This document shows, in pieces, positions 8,763 through 17,667 of a DNA stretch of 64,000 nt; position 1 is the stretch's first letter, and each line of letters begins with the position of its first letter. The translations under genes were made by a program, and so were the position numbers. The DNA is taken from positions 1,798,001-1,862,000 of the forward strand of contig NC_023065.1 of assembly GCF_000513295.1 (NCBI RefSeq), written 5' to 3'. Under the pieces are notes generated by a model. That model was not told where the DNA came from and ran no database searches. It saw nothing but the letters and a program-made list of their open reading frames with translations. This stretch comes from Magnetospirillum gryphiswaldense MSR-1 v2 (GTDB taxonomy: Bacteria > Pseudomonadota > Alphaproteobacteria > Rhodospirillales > Magnetospirillaceae).

Positions 8763-9233
8763 ATGCTGTCTTACACGCTTGCCCTGGCCATCCACGCCCT
8801 GGCCACCCTGGCCTGGGTCGGCGGTATGATCTTCGCCCATCTGATCTTGCGCCCGGCCATGGCCGATATGGCCCTGCCCCTGCGTCTGGCTCTGTGGCGC
8901 CGGGTGCTGCCGCGCTTTTTCGCCGTGGTCTGGGGATCGATCATCGCCCTGCTGCTCACCGGTTATGGCGTTTTGTTCCTGGGGTATCGCGGCGGCTTCA
9001 CCGGCGGCGCCGTGCATATCGATATCATGCAGATCACCGGTCTGATCATGATCGCCAATTTCATCTATCTGTATTTCGGTCCGTTCCAGGCATTCAAGCG
9101 CCGCGTCGACACCGAGGATCACGTCAAGGCCGCCGGATCGCTGAACCGCATCCGCCACATCGTCGCCATCAACTTGATCCTGGGTCTGTTCACCACCGCC
9201 ATCGGCGCCACCGGCACCTTGTGGGCTTACTGA
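8763..9233 (+). CDS. CopD-like four-helix membrane protein
   Basis: The protein of about 156 residues consists of four hydrophobic helices. The N-terminal sequence ALAIHALATLAWVGGMIFAHL has the H-x-x-x-x-x-W-x-G-G pattern of the CopD family (PF05425). Its proposed roles include copper or heme handling, without firm proof. ATG at 8763 is chosen because AAGGA at 8751-8755 is well spaced; an upstream TTG at 8748 overlaps the parA-like stop. It ends two bases before the NUDIX start, so the three genes 8110-9846 form one operon ending at the terminator at 9861. Confidence 0.6.
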   Translation: MLSYTLALAIHALATLAWVGGMIFAHLILRPAMADMALPLRLALWRRVLPRFFAVVWGSIIALLLTGYGVLFLGYRGGFTGGAVHIDIMQITGLIMIANFIYLYFGPFQAFKRRVDTEDHVKAAGSLNRIRHIVAINLILGLFTTAIGATGTLWAY

Positions 9234-9234
9234 G

Positions 9235-9846
9235 ATGAAGCGCTTCAGCGACGACGACGTCCAGGTCATCGCCAAGGACACGATGTTCAAGGGCTATTTC
9301 CAGATCGATCGCTATCGGCTGCGCCATCGCCGCTTCGATGGCGGTTGGACCCAGGAAATCGTCCGCGAAATCTTCGAGCGCGGCCATGCCTCGGTGGTGC
9401 TGCTGTATGATCCCGAGCGCGACCGGGTGGCGATGATCGAGCAGTTCCGCCCCGGCGCCCTGGCTGCCGGCTGGTACCCGTGGCTGGTGGAATGCGTCGC
9501 CGGCATCATCGAGGAGGGCGAAACCCCGGAAAGCGTCGCCCGCCGCGAAAGTGCCGAGGAAGCCGGCGCCGAACCCACCGACATGATCGAGGTGGGCAAA
9601 TATCTGGTCACCGCCGGCGGTTCGTCGGAAAGCTGTGCCCTGTTCTGCGCCCGCGTCGATTCGTCGCGGATCGACGGCCTGCATGGGTTGGAGCACGAGG
9701 GCGAGGATATCCGCGTCTTCACCCTGCCCACCGACGACGCCTATGCCATGACCAAGGATGGCCGCATCTGCAATTCCATGGCGGTGCTGGCGGTCCAATG
9801 GCTGATGCTGGAACGCGATCATATCCGCGCCCGCTGGCTGGCTTAA
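9235..9846 (+). CDS. NUDIX hydrolase, ADP-ribose pyrophosphatase type
   Basis: The 203-residue protein contains a complete Nudix box from G in AGIIEEGE through RRESAEEAGA (about residues 91-113), with the catalytic REXXEE. The upstream segment VREIFERGHASVVLLYDPERDRVAMIEQFRPGAL and the downstream YLVTAGGSSESCALFCARVD are characteristic of NudF/ADP-ribose pyrophosphatases, which cleave ADP-ribose to AMP and ribose 5-phosphate. Alternative NDP-sugar substrates cannot be excluded. It starts two bases after the CopD-like gene and ends the operon. Confidence 0.88.
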   Translation: MKRFSDDDVQVIAKDTMFKGYFQIDRYRLRHRRFDGGWTQEIVREIFERGHASVVLLYDPERDRVAMIEQFRPGALAAGWYPWLVECVAGIIEEGETPESVARRESAEEAGAEPTDMIEVGKYLVTAGGSSESCALFCARVDSSRIDGLHGLEHEGEDIRVFTLPTDDAYAMTKDGRICNSMAVLAVQWLMLERDHIRARWLA

Positions 9847-9860
9847 CCCCCCTTTTACAG

Positions 9861-9886
9861 CCCGCCCACCCGGCGGGTTGTTTTTT
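9861..9886 (+). terminator. Rho-independent terminator after the NUDIX gene
   Basis: CCCGCC (9861-9866) pairs with GGCGGG (9872-9877) around the loop CACCC. The run TTGTTTTTT follows. Confidence 0.85.
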
Positions 9887-9976
9887 ACCTTGATTTCACA
9901 CTAAAGAACCATTGATTAAAACGTCATGCGTCATATATGCTTTTCTCAAGTGTTATTTATTCCAGGATGCAAGCAA

Positions 9977-10981
9977 ATGGCCAAGATTCGTGCCGATTTC
10001 AACGACACCATCGGCAACACCCCCCTGATCAAGCTGAAGCGGGCGTCGGAGATCACCGGTTGCACCATCCTGGGCAAGGCGGAATTCCTCAATCCCGGCG
10101 GTTCGGTCAAGGACCGCGCCGCCTTGGCCATCATCACCGACGCCGAGGACAAAGGCCTGCTGAAGCCCGGCGGGGTGATCGTCGAGGGCACGGCGGGCAA
10201 TACCGGCATCGGCCTGGCCCTGGTCGCCAATGCGCGCGGCTATCGCACCGTCATCGTCATGCCGGAAACCCAAAGTCAGGAAAAAAAGGACATGCTGCGG
10301 CTGGTGGGCGCCGATCTGCGGCTGGTCCCCGCCCTGCCCTACGCCAATCCCGGCAATTACGTGCGCTATTCGGAAACCCTGGCCAAGGAACTGGCGGCCA
10401 ATGAGCCGGCGGGGGTGTTGTGGGCCAACCAGTTCGACAACACGGCCAACCGTATGGGCCATTATCGCACGACGGGACCGGAAATCTGGGAGCAGACCGA
10501 CGGCAAGGTCGATGCCTTCACCTGCGCGGTGGGCACCGGCGGCACCCTGGCCGGCATCGGGTTGGCGCTGAAGGAGCGCAACAAGGATATCCGTATCGTT
10601 CTGGCCGACCCCATGGGCTCTGCGCTTTACAATTACTATGCCAATGGCGAATTGAAGGCCGAGGGAACGTCCATCACCGAAGGCATCGGCCAGGGCCGCA
10701 TCACCCAAAATCTGGTGGGTGCCCCCATCGACGGTCAAGTCCAGGTGACCGACGAGGAAGCCTTGCCGGTGATTTTCGACCTGATCAAGGAAGAGGGTTT
10801 GGTGGTCGGCGGGTCGAGCGGCATCAACATCATGGCCGCCATCAAGGTCGCCCGCGACCTCGGTCCGGGGCATACGGTGGTGACAGTGCTGTGCGATTAT
10901 GGTACGCGCTATCAAAGTAAATTGTTCAACCCGGCCTTCCTGCGGGAAAAGAACCTACCCGTACCGGAATGGCTGGCATAA
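9977..10981 (+). CDS. cysK: Cysteine synthase A (O-acetylserine sulfhydrylase)
   Basis: The 334-residue PLP enzyme shows NTPLIKL near residue 13, the PLP-lysine motif GGSVKDRAAL near 41, the substrate loop GTAGNTGIGLA near 69, the phosphate-binding GTGGTLAGIG near 180, and the SSGIN motif near 280. It makes cysteine from O-acetylserine and sulfide. The frame stays open further upstream (an ATG at 9926), but ATG 9977 is the conserved family start (MAKIRADFNDTIGNTP). It is followed 19 bases later by a mercaptopyruvate sulfurtransferase gene, giving a small sulfur-metabolism operon. Close relatives such as cystathionine beta-synthase-like proteins are possible but less likely. Confidence 0.9.
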   Translation: MAKIRADFNDTIGNTPLIKLKRASEITGCTILGKAEFLNPGGSVKDRAALAIITDAEDKGLLKPGGVIVEGTAGNTGIGLALVANARGYRTVIVMPETQSQEKKDMLRLVGADLRLVPALPYANPGNYVRYSETLAKELAANEPAGVLWANQFDNTANRMGHYRTTGPEIWEQTDGKVDAFTCAVGTGGTLAGIGLALKERNKDIRIVLADPMGSALYNYYANGELKAEGTSITEGIGQGRITQNLVGAPIDGQVQVTDEEALPVIFDLIKEEGLVVGGSSGINIMAAIKVARDLGPGHTVVTVLCDYGTRYQSKLFNPAFLREKNLPVPEWLA

Positions 10982-11000
10982 CCATAAGGGAAGCGCCGCC

Positions 11001-11858
11001 ATGACCTACGTTAATCCGGATGCCATCGTCAGCACCCAATGGCTTGCCGATCACTTGAAGGCCCCGGATGTACGTATCGTCGATGCCAGTTGGTATCCGC
11101 CCAGCGCCAACCGCAACGGGCGCGAGGAATACGATAACGAGCACATCCCCGGTGCCGTGTTCTTCGACATCGACGAGGTGGCGGATTCCGCCAACCCGCT
11201 GCCGCATATGCTGCCGGCGCCGGAAAAGTTCGCCAGCAAGGTCCGCAAGATGGGCTTGGGCAACGGCAACAAGATCGTCATCTATGACGGCACCGGCTTC
11301 GGCAGCGCCGCCGCCCGCGTGTGGTGGATGTTCCGCGTGTTCGGCCACCGCGACGTCTGCGTGCTCGATGGCGGCCTGCCCAAATGGCTGCGCGAACAGC
11401 GCGCCACCGAGGATTTGCCGCCGATCCCGCGCGACCGCCACTTCATCCCCCACGTCAACCACTCGCTGGTGCGCGATTTCGACCACATGAAGGCCACTAT
11501 CGAAACGGGCCGCGAACAGATCGTCGATGCCCGCGCCCCCGGCCGTTTCAAGGGCACCGATGGCGAGCCGTGGCCGGTCAAGCAGGTCGGCCATATGCCC
11601 GGCGCGCTGAACGTGCCGGTGCAAAGCCTGATCGACGAACGCGAACGCACCATGAAGCCGGCCGCCGAGCTGAAGGCCATCTTCGACGCGGCGGGCGTGG
11701 ATATGTCCAAGCCCATCGCCACCACCTGCGGCTCGGGCGTCACCGCCTGCGTTGTCGCCCTGGGCCTGTACCTGATGGGGCACAAGGATGTCGCCGTCTA
11801 TGACGGCTCGTGGTCGGAATGGGGCAACCGCGACGACGCGCCGGTGGTGCAGGACTGA
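11001..11858 (+). CDS. sseA: 3-mercaptopyruvate / thiosulfate sulfurtransferase
   Basis: The 285-residue protein has two rhodanese domains. The first contains EYDNEHIPGAVFFDIDEVAD and is inactive-type. The second ends in the active-site loop TTCGSGVTAC (about residue 237), where CG-S-G-V-T is the pattern of 3-mercaptopyruvate sulfurtransferases. The enzyme moves sulfane sulfur from mercaptopyruvate or thiosulfate to an acceptor. ATG 11001 begins MTYVNPDAIVSTQWLA, the usual start. It lies in the same operon as cysK, linking cysteine synthesis with sulfur transfer. Followed by a terminator at 11866. Confidence 0.92.
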   Translation: MTYVNPDAIVSTQWLADHLKAPDVRIVDASWYPPSANRNGREEYDNEHIPGAVFFDIDEVADSANPLPHMLPAPEKFASKVRKMGLGNGNKIVIYDGTGFGSAAARVWWMFRVFGHRDVCVLDGGLPKWLREQRATEDLPPIPRDRHFIPHVNHSLVRDFDHMKATIETGREQIVDARAPGRFKGTDGEPWPVKQVGHMPGALNVPVQSLIDERERTMKPAAELKAIFDAAGVDMSKPIATTCGSGVTACVVALGLYLMGHKDVAVYDGSWSEWGNRDDAPVVQD

Positions 11859-11865
11859 ACGCGAA

Positions 11866-11890
11866 GGGCCGCTGAAAAGCGGCCCTTTTT
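11866..11890 (+). terminator. Rho-independent terminator after sseA
   Basis: GGGCCGCT (11866-11873) pairs perfectly with AGCGGCCC (11878-11885), with loop GAAA and then TTTTT. It lies between convergent sseA and norD and touches the norD stop codon. Confidence 0.92.
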
Positions 11891-13787
11891 ATCCCACCAG
11901 ATGCCGATAGATGCGCGGCAAGGCCGCCGTCAGTTGCGCCAAATGATGGACGATGGCGTAGGAACCGCGCCCGAACAGGCGGGGGAAATAGGCCTGGGCC
12001 TTCTTGTCGATGGTGACGCCGAACACCGCCACCCCCTTGGCCCGCGCCTCGTGGATGGATTTTGCCGTGTCCTCGATGCCGTAGCGGCCCTCGTAATGAT
12101 CGATGTCGTTAGGCTTGCCGTCGGTGATCACCAGCAGCAGGCGGTGGCGATTGGGGCGCTTTTCCAACTCGGCGGTGACATGGCGGATGGCGGTGCCGAT
12201 ACGGGTGTAATAGCCCGGCTTGACCGCGCCGATGCGGCGCATGACCTTATCGCCGAATTCCTCGTCGAAGCTTTTGACCGTGTCCACCTTGACCCAGGCG
12301 CGCTTCCTTGAGGTGAAGGTGTAGATGGCGAAGCTGTCGTCGCAGGCGGCCAAGCCGTGGCTGAACACCGCCAGCGCCTCTTTCTCCACATCCAGCACCC
12401 GGCGGTTCTCGATCCAGGCATCGGTGGACAGACTGGCATCCACCAGCACCGCCACCGCCAGATCGCGCTCCATCGGGCGGCGCTGCATGTACACCCGATC
12501 CGATCCCTGGCCCGAGGCGATCAGGTCCGAGCGTGCCCGCACCAAGGCTTCCATGTCCAATTCACCGCCATCCACCTGGGCGCGCAGGATCTGCGCCTTG
12601 GTCCGCAGCGCCTCGAACTGGCGTTTGACCTGACGGATGCGTCGCTTGGCCTGGGTGTCGGGGCGCCAGATATCGTCACCATCCTCGGCCGCCATCCCCA
12701 CGATCACCTTGCAATGGTCCTTGTGGTAGCAGGCGGCGCGGTGATCCCATTCCGGGTACAGATGGGTGCCGGACAGGCGGGTTACGTCGGTGGCCTCGGG
12801 CGGCAGGTCGAGATCGAATTTAAGCTTGGTCGCCGCCTTCTTGCCGTGACTGGAGATGGTGATCTTGTCCATCTCGTCCGCCGCCTTCTTCGCCTCTTCC
12901 TCGTCCGGGTCATCGGCGCCGCGATTGACGTTGACCATGTCGGCGAAGGCCAAAATCTTCTCGAAGCGGTTGAGGATCAGCGGGTCCTTGCGGTCGGCAT
13001 TGTCCTGTTGCTTGCGCTCGGCCCGGCGACGTTTGTCGGGGTTGTCTTCCTGCTCTTCCTTCTTCGATCCCGCTTGGCTGTCCTCGGCGTCTTCACTGCG
13101 CGGCTGCGGTTCGCGGTGCAACGCCTCGCCCCACAACGGCACCGGCAGGAAGGGGCGATAACCATGCGGCGCCGGACCAGCGGGCAAGGCCGGCAACGGC
13201 TCGCCTTGCAACAGGGCGATGACCATGGCTTCCACTTGGACTTCCGCCCCGTTCAAGGGTCGCTTGGGCCGTGCCGCCAGCAAGGCCGCACAAAGCGCGC
13301 CATGGCGGCGCCTGAGACCGAGGAACAATTCCAACGCCGTCCGGGTGGCAGCATCGGCGCGGCGCAGATAGGCGATGTCGGCCGCCAACGCATCGGTGGG
13401 AAGCTCCCCCACCCCCGGCAACACGGCGAAATAGGCGGCCAGCCAGAAATACAGATCGCGGTTAAGCGTCGCATCGGCGAAGACATCGACCGTATCGGGC
13501 AAGGACAACGACACTTCATCACGGCTGGATACCGCCATGCGCTCGTCATCCATGCCGATGCGTTGTTTCCAGCTCAAGCGATGGGTCGAGGTCTTCAGGC
13601 TGGCGCTGCTGATGCTGATGCCGGCATCCCCCCCAAGACCGCGAAAGAACACCGACAGCGCGCCGCGCACCTGATCCAGCGGCACGGCGGCATCCGGGTA
13701 TCGCGGCCACGAATGCTTGTCGCCGACCAGACGGTGCCACAGGCGCCCGACTTTTTCTTCCAGTTCCAGGTTTTCCAGAATGGACAT
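11889..13787 (-). CDS. norD: Nitric oxide reductase activation protein NorD
   Basis: The 632-residue protein ends in a von Willebrand A domain with the MIDAS motif DASLST (plus strand about 12430-12450) and the later SRKRAW and VITDGKPNDIDHYEGRYG segments typical of NorD/CbbO proteins. The middle is highly charged (EDSQAGSKKEEQEDNPDKRRR). With the AAA+ protein NorQ it is needed to mature active cytochrome c-type NO reductase. ATG 13787 (MSILENLELEEKVGRLWHRL) is chosen; a longer open frame upstream overlaps norQ. It lies five bases after norQ and closes the norCBQD operon. Confidence 0.93.
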   Translation of the reverse strand: MSILENLELEEKVGRLWHRLVGDKHSWPRYPDAAVPLDQVRGALSVFFRGLGGDAGISISSASLKTSTHRLSWKQRIGMDDERMAVSSRDEVSLSLPDTVDVFADATLNRDLYFWLAAYFAVLPGVGELPTDALAADIAYLRRADAATRTALELFLGLRRRHGALCAALLAARPKRPLNGAEVQVEAMVIALLQGEPLPALPAGPAPHGYRPFLPVPLWGEALHREPQPRSEDAEDSQAGSKKEEQEDNPDKRRRAERKQQDNADRKDPLILNRFEKILAFADMVNVNRGADDPDEEEAKKAADEMDKITISSHGKKAATKLKFDLDLPPEATDVTRLSGTHLYPEWDHRAACYHKDHCKVIVGMAAEDGDDIWRPDTQAKRRIRQVKRQFEALRTKAQILRAQVDGGELDMEALVRARSDLIASGQGSDRVYMQRRPMERDLAVAVLVDASLSTDAWIENRRVLDVEKEALAVFSHGLAACDDSFAIYTFTSRKRAWVKVDTVKSFDEEFGDKVMRRIGAVKPGYYTRIGTAIRHVTAELEKRPNRHRLLLVITDGKPNDIDHYEGRYGIEDTAKSIHEARAKGVAVFGVTIDKKAQAYFPRLFGRGSYAIVHHLAQLTAALPRIYRHLVG

Positions 13788-13792
13788 GACTT

Positions 13793-14569
<777 letters not shown>

Positions 14570-14587
14570 GACCATCATCACTCCAAG

Positions 14588-14622
14588 AAAAAGGGGGTGG
14601 CCGCCCGCTGGCAACCACCCCC
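14588..14622 (-). terminator. Intra-operon terminator/attenuator between norB and norQ
   Basis: On the minus strand GGGGGTGG (14622-14615) pairs with CCACCCCC (14600-14593), with partial pairing inside the loop, and TTTTT (14592-14588) follows. This is a rho-independent terminator shape placed after norB and directly before the norQ ribosome binding site. It probably lowers norQD expression relative to norCB. A plus-strand T run at 14631-14636 is also present but no gene needs it. Confidence 0.7.
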
Positions 14623-14640
14623 CCAGGCAGTTTTTTAAAG

Positions 14641-15978
14641 TTATTCAGCAGCCTGATAACCGGCGGCCTGCTTGGCCTTACCGGGAACCACCAGCGACCA
14701 GACGATCAGCACCACACCCAGCAGGGTGAACAGGCCGGCGCCCAGGCGGAACTGGTAGAACAACTGCAACTGGTCCTGAACTTCCATGAAGCTCATGCCC
14801 AGGACGCGTTGCAGATGGGTCTGCACCACGCCGGCGAAGGTGAGCGCGAAGGTCATGAACGACACCGCACCCGAAGTGATCCAGAAGCCCCACATGTTGA
14901 GCAACTGGTTATAGGGTTCGCGCTTCAGGATCAGCGGCATGGCATAGGTGAACATGGCGATGTTCAGCATGACATAGGCGCCGTAGAAGGCCAGGTGACC
15001 ATGGGCGGCGGTGACCTGGGTACCGTGGGTGTAGTAGTTGATGGGGGCCAGGGTGTGCAGGAAACCCCACACGCCGGCACCGAAGAAGGCGAAGGCCGAG
15101 CAGCCCAAGGCCCACAGCAGAGCGGCCTTGTTCGGATGGCTACGACCACCCTTCCACACCATGTAGAAGGTGAACACCACCATGGCGAAGAACGGCAGCA
15201 CTTCCAGCGTCGAGAAGATCGAGCCGATCCACTGCCAATAGGCCGGGGTGCCGATCCAGTAGTAATGGTGGCCGGTGCCCAAGATGCCGGTGAACAGCGA
15301 CATGGCGACGATGACGTACAGCCACTTCTCGACGATTTCACGGTCGACGCCGGTCAGCTTGATCATCAGGAAGGCCAACACCGAGGCCATGACCAGTTCC
15401 CACACGCCTTCGACCCACAGATGGACGACCCACCACCAGAACATCTTGTCGAGGACCAGATTGTTCGGGTTGTAGAGCGAGAACAGGAAGAAGATGGCGA
15501 TGCCCCACAGCCCCAGCAACAAGATGTTGGTGATGGCGGTCTTGCGGCCCTTCAACACCGTCATGGTGACGTTGTAGAGGAACATCAGGGCGACGACGAC
15601 GATGGCCAGCTTGATCCACAAGGGCTGTTCCAGGAATTCACGTCCTTCGTGAATCTTGAACAGATAGCCGACAACGGCGGCGGCGGCCCCGAACAGGAAC
15701 AGCCAGAACTGTATCACCGCCAGCTTGGGGCTGTGCAGCTCGGTTTCCGCTTCTTCCGGGATCAGGTAATAGGCGCAGCCGAAGAAGCCCATCAACAGCC
15801 AGACGATCAGGGCGTTGGTGTGGATCATGCGCAGAATGTTGAAGGGCACCAGATCGGCCAGGAAATTGGGCGCGACCACCACGGTGCCCAGCAGGGTGCC
15901 GAACAGCACCTGGGCGACGAACAAGGCCAGCGCGCCGGCAAAGTAATAAAGCGCGACCTTTTGCGATTGGTATTTCAT
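14641..15978 (-). CDS. norB: Cytochrome c-type nitric oxide reductase large subunit NorB
   Basis: The 445-residue protein with 12 predicted membrane helices is the catalytic subunit of cNOR, which reduces two NO to N2O. Heme-copper superfamily features are visible: RMIHTNALIVWLLMGFFG early on (low-spin heme histidine), HLWVEGVWELVMASVLAF with the conserved His/Glu that bind FeB, the HHYYWIG segment, and HGHLAFYGAYVMLNIAMFTYAMP with the late heme histidines. ATG 15978 (MKYQSQKVALYYF) follows norC by 16 bases. The protein acts in the inner membrane together with NorC. Confidence 0.97.
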   Translation of the reverse strand: MKYQSQKVALYYFAGALALFVAQVLFGTLLGTVVVAPNFLADLVPFNILRMIHTNALIVWLLMGFFGCAYYLIPEEAETELHSPKLAVIQFWLFLFGAAAAVVGYLFKIHEGREFLEQPLWIKLAIVVVALMFLYNVTMTVLKGRKTAITNILLLGLWGIAIFFLFSLYNPNNLVLDKMFWWWVVHLWVEGVWELVMASVLAFLMIKLTGVDREIVEKWLYVIVAMSLFTGILGTGHHYYWIGTPAYWQWIGSIFSTLEVLPFFAMVVFTFYMVWKGGRSHPNKAALLWALGCSAFAFFGAGVWGFLHTLAPINYYTHGTQVTAAHGHLAFYGAYVMLNIAMFTYAMPLILKREPYNQLLNMWGFWITSGAVSFMTFALTFAGVVQTHLQRVLGMSFMEVQDQLQLFYQFRLGAGLFTLLGVVLIVWSLVVPGKAKQAAGYQAAE

Positions 15979-15994
15979 GATGTCACCTTCCCGG

Positions 15995-16444
15995 TTAGCC
16001 GCTGACCTTGGGCGGCCAGTTCTGGGTGTCGACTTCACTGGTCCACTTGAAGAAGTCGGCCAGGTTGTCCAGTTCGGTCTCGGTCAGGTTAAATTGGGGC
16101 ATCTGCCGGCGGCCTTCGACGCCGGACGGCTGGCCCTTCATCCACGCCTTCAGTGCCTCACGGGCACCGCTGGCGTCTTCCTTACCGCCGAAGCGGACCC
16201 AGACATTGCCCAGTTCCGGGGCGTAATAAGCGCCTTCACCCATCAGGGTGTGGCAGTTGATGCAGGAATGCTTTTCCCACACATGCTTGCCCGCCGCCAC
16301 CGATGGGGTGACGGGATTGGCGGCGGCGATGGCGTTGGCTTTGGACACGCTGTGCACGGTCAAGGCAACGAACACCGCGAAGAAAAATGCCGTACCGCCA
16401 TAAAAGATATTGCGGGCAGCGGCTTTCGTCAGTGTCTCGGACAT
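15995..16444 (-). CDS. norC: Nitric oxide reductase cytochrome c subunit NorC
   Basis: The 149-residue protein has one N-terminal membrane anchor (FYGGTAFFFAVFVALTVHSV) and a periplasmic monoheme cytochrome c domain with the heme motif CINCH near residue 60. The axial Met is probably in RRQMPQFNLTE. It passes electrons from periplasmic cytochrome c to NorB. ATG 16444 (MSETLTKAAARNIF) has GGAG-like bases upstream (TTAGGAGCG on the minus strand). An FNR/DNR-type palindrome lies 143 bases upstream at 16587-16600 and is the likely control site for the whole operon. Confidence 0.96.
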   Translation of the reverse strand: MSETLTKAAARNIFYGGTAFFFAVFVALTVHSVSKANAIAAANPVTPSVAAGKHVWEKHSCINCHTLMGEGAYYAPELGNVWVRFGGKEDASGAREALKAWMKGQPSGVEGRRQMPQFNLTETELDNLADFFKWTSEVDTQNWPPKVSG

Positions 16445-16586
16445 GGTCGCTCCTAAGGGTTTCCAAGGGTTTGAGATCAACCCACCGCGGAAACTCCCCC
16501 CGCCGGTGGTCGCACCCTGAACTCACACGCGGGAACCTTGGGCTCCCCCGTCACCCTGACCCTATGACCCAGACGATTGGTCAGCT

Positions 16587-16600
16587 TTAACGTTGGTCAA
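16587..16600 (-). promoter_or_regulatory. FNR/DNR (NnrR)-type binding site upstream of norC
   Basis: TTAAC-GTTG-GTCAA on the plus strand (TTGAC-CAAC-GTTAA on the minus) matches the TTGAC-N4-GTCAA consensus of NO- or anaerobiosis-responsive Crp/Fnr regulators at 9 of 10 half-site bases. If it sits at -41.5, norC transcription would start near 16552, leaving a leader of about 108 bases. It could also serve the divergent gene at 16645. Confidence 0.72.
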
Positions 16601-16644
16601 GCTGGTGTCGAAAGACCGAGACAAAGCGCGCGTCACCGGCGAAA

Positions 16645-17055
16645 ATGCCGCCCATGCGCAAGCCATGGCACAGCCGTACCGGTCAGGACGACAGCGTCAT
16701 CCCGCTGATGGTGGGACCGGCGGGGTTTGGGCTGATGCGATGGCTGCCGCTGGTCATCGTCTATCTGGTGGTGGTGCTGGGATTGGGCGCGTTCGCCGAT
16801 GAGATCGGTTGGGGGCCGGCCAGTCTGGCGGCCAAGATCGGCCCGGCCTGCATCGGCGGCCTGGATTTGATCCGCCGCCTGCGCACCAGCCATTACCGCT
16901 GGGTCAACCCAGCGGGTGGGATCAGCGTCACCCCGGCCAGCCTCCTTGACCGCCTGACCTTTCGCGAATGCGGCTGGTATTTTCCACTGGTCAACGCGCC
17001 CCTGCCGCTATGGCTGCTGGGCGGCATCATCACGCTGATCGCCTGGGGGGATTAA
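16645..17055 (+). CDS. Small membrane protein of unknown function beside norC
   Basis: The 136-residue protein has one strong hydrophobic segment (RWLPLVIVYLVVVLGLGAFA, about residues 32-51), a middle part with basic residues (DLIRRLRTSHYRW), and a second C-terminal hydrophobic segment (LPLWLLGGIITLIAW). No family was recognised. It is divergent from norC, and the FNR/DNR-type box at 16587 lies about 45 bases before its start, so NO or low-oxygen control is plausible. No good ribosome binding site precedes ATG 16645; ATG 16654 is an alternative. Its end overlaps the convergent hemerythrin gene by four bases. Confidence 0.55.
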   Translation: MPPMRKPWHSRTGQDDSVIPLMVGPAGFGLMRWLPLVIVYLVVVLGLGAFADEIGWGPASLAAKIGPACIGGLDLIRRLRTSHYRWVNPAGGISVTPASLLDRLTFRECGWYFPLVNAPLPLWLLGGIITLIAWGD

Positions 17056-17483
17056 CGCCCCGGGTCGCGTACCCGGCGGGTCAGCGCCCAATTGCCCAGG
17101 CGGCGGTCGCATTCGGGGATATGTTCAGACACCCATTGCGCCACCACCTCGCGCACCACCTGACGGTCCAGATCGGCGCAGACATTGGCATCGCGCATGT
17201 GGCGCAATTGCTCGATGATGCGCCAATGTTCGCGGCGATGGTGATCTTCATGGGGATAGGCCGCCTCGGCCATCAGGCTTTCCTGTTGCCGGAAGGTGCG
17301 GTCCATAAACTTGGTCAGCGCCGCCAACCGTGTGCATGCGGTGCGGTCACAATGGCCATTCAGTTGGCGGCGACATTCCACCCCCGGCTCGAACAGCCGG
17401 CCCATGACATAACACAAGCCTTCGGTCCCGCGATCAATGTCGCGCACCCCGGTGGACAGGGTTTGTGGGCTGGCCATGGGCAT
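17052..17483 (-). CDS. Hemerythrin-like domain protein
   Basis: The 143-residue protein shows the hemerythrin pattern of helix motifs: FMDRTFRQQESLMAEAAYPHEDHHRREHWRIIEQL supplies several His and one Glu ligand. WVSEHIPECDRRLG supplies the terminal H-x-x-x-D pair. Bacterial hemerythrins bind O2 or NO at a di-iron site. The expected first histidine is not obvious in the N-terminal third, so the site may be atypical. Placement next to the NO reductase operon fits a role in NO or oxygen sensing or handling (an inference). Start ATG 17483; ATG 17477 is an alternative. Confidence 0.75.
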   Translation of the reverse strand: MPMASPQTLSTGVRDIDRGTEGLCYVMGRLFEPGVECRRQLNGHCDRTACTRLAALTKFMDRTFRQQESLMAEAAYPHEDHHRREHWRIIEQLRHMRDANVCADLDRQVVREVVAQWVSEHIPECDRRLGNWALTRRVRDPGR

Positions 17484-17604
17484 CTTGTTTCGTCCCCGAT
17501 ACGCCGATTGTGTGGCTTTTGTGAACGTTACGGCAGGGGGCGGTGCAACAGCAACGGTTAATAATAGTATCTTTTTTACCGAATTTTTATGGACCGGGAA
17601 ACGG

Positions 17605-17633
17605 TTGACAAGATGGCGCGGCGCCGATTAATT
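17605..17633 (+). promoter_or_regulatory. Sigma-70-type promoter of the PadR-like / irr operon
   Basis: TTGACA (17605-17610), a 17-base spacer and TTAATT (17628-17633) form a near-consensus housekeeping promoter, 35 bases before the first start codon at 17668. Confidence 0.75.
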
Positions 17634-17654
17634 TGCGAATGAGTTTCACTTGCA
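17634..17654 (+). promoter_or_regulatory. Fur-like operator overlapping the predicted transcription start
   Basis: Half-sites TGCGAATGA (17634-17642) and TCACTTGCA (17646-17654) are inverted repeats complementary at 7 of 9 positions, with three bases between. The GCGAATGAG core resembles alphaproteobacterial Fur boxes. Its place directly after the -10 element is that of a repressor site. Confidence 0.5.
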
Positions 17655-17667
17655 TATAAGGTCCATC

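Noticed and set aside
16466-16480. TTTGAGATCAACC near norC as a second FNR box
   Set aside because: The half-sites lack the needed four-base spacing; the box at 16587 fits the consensus far better.
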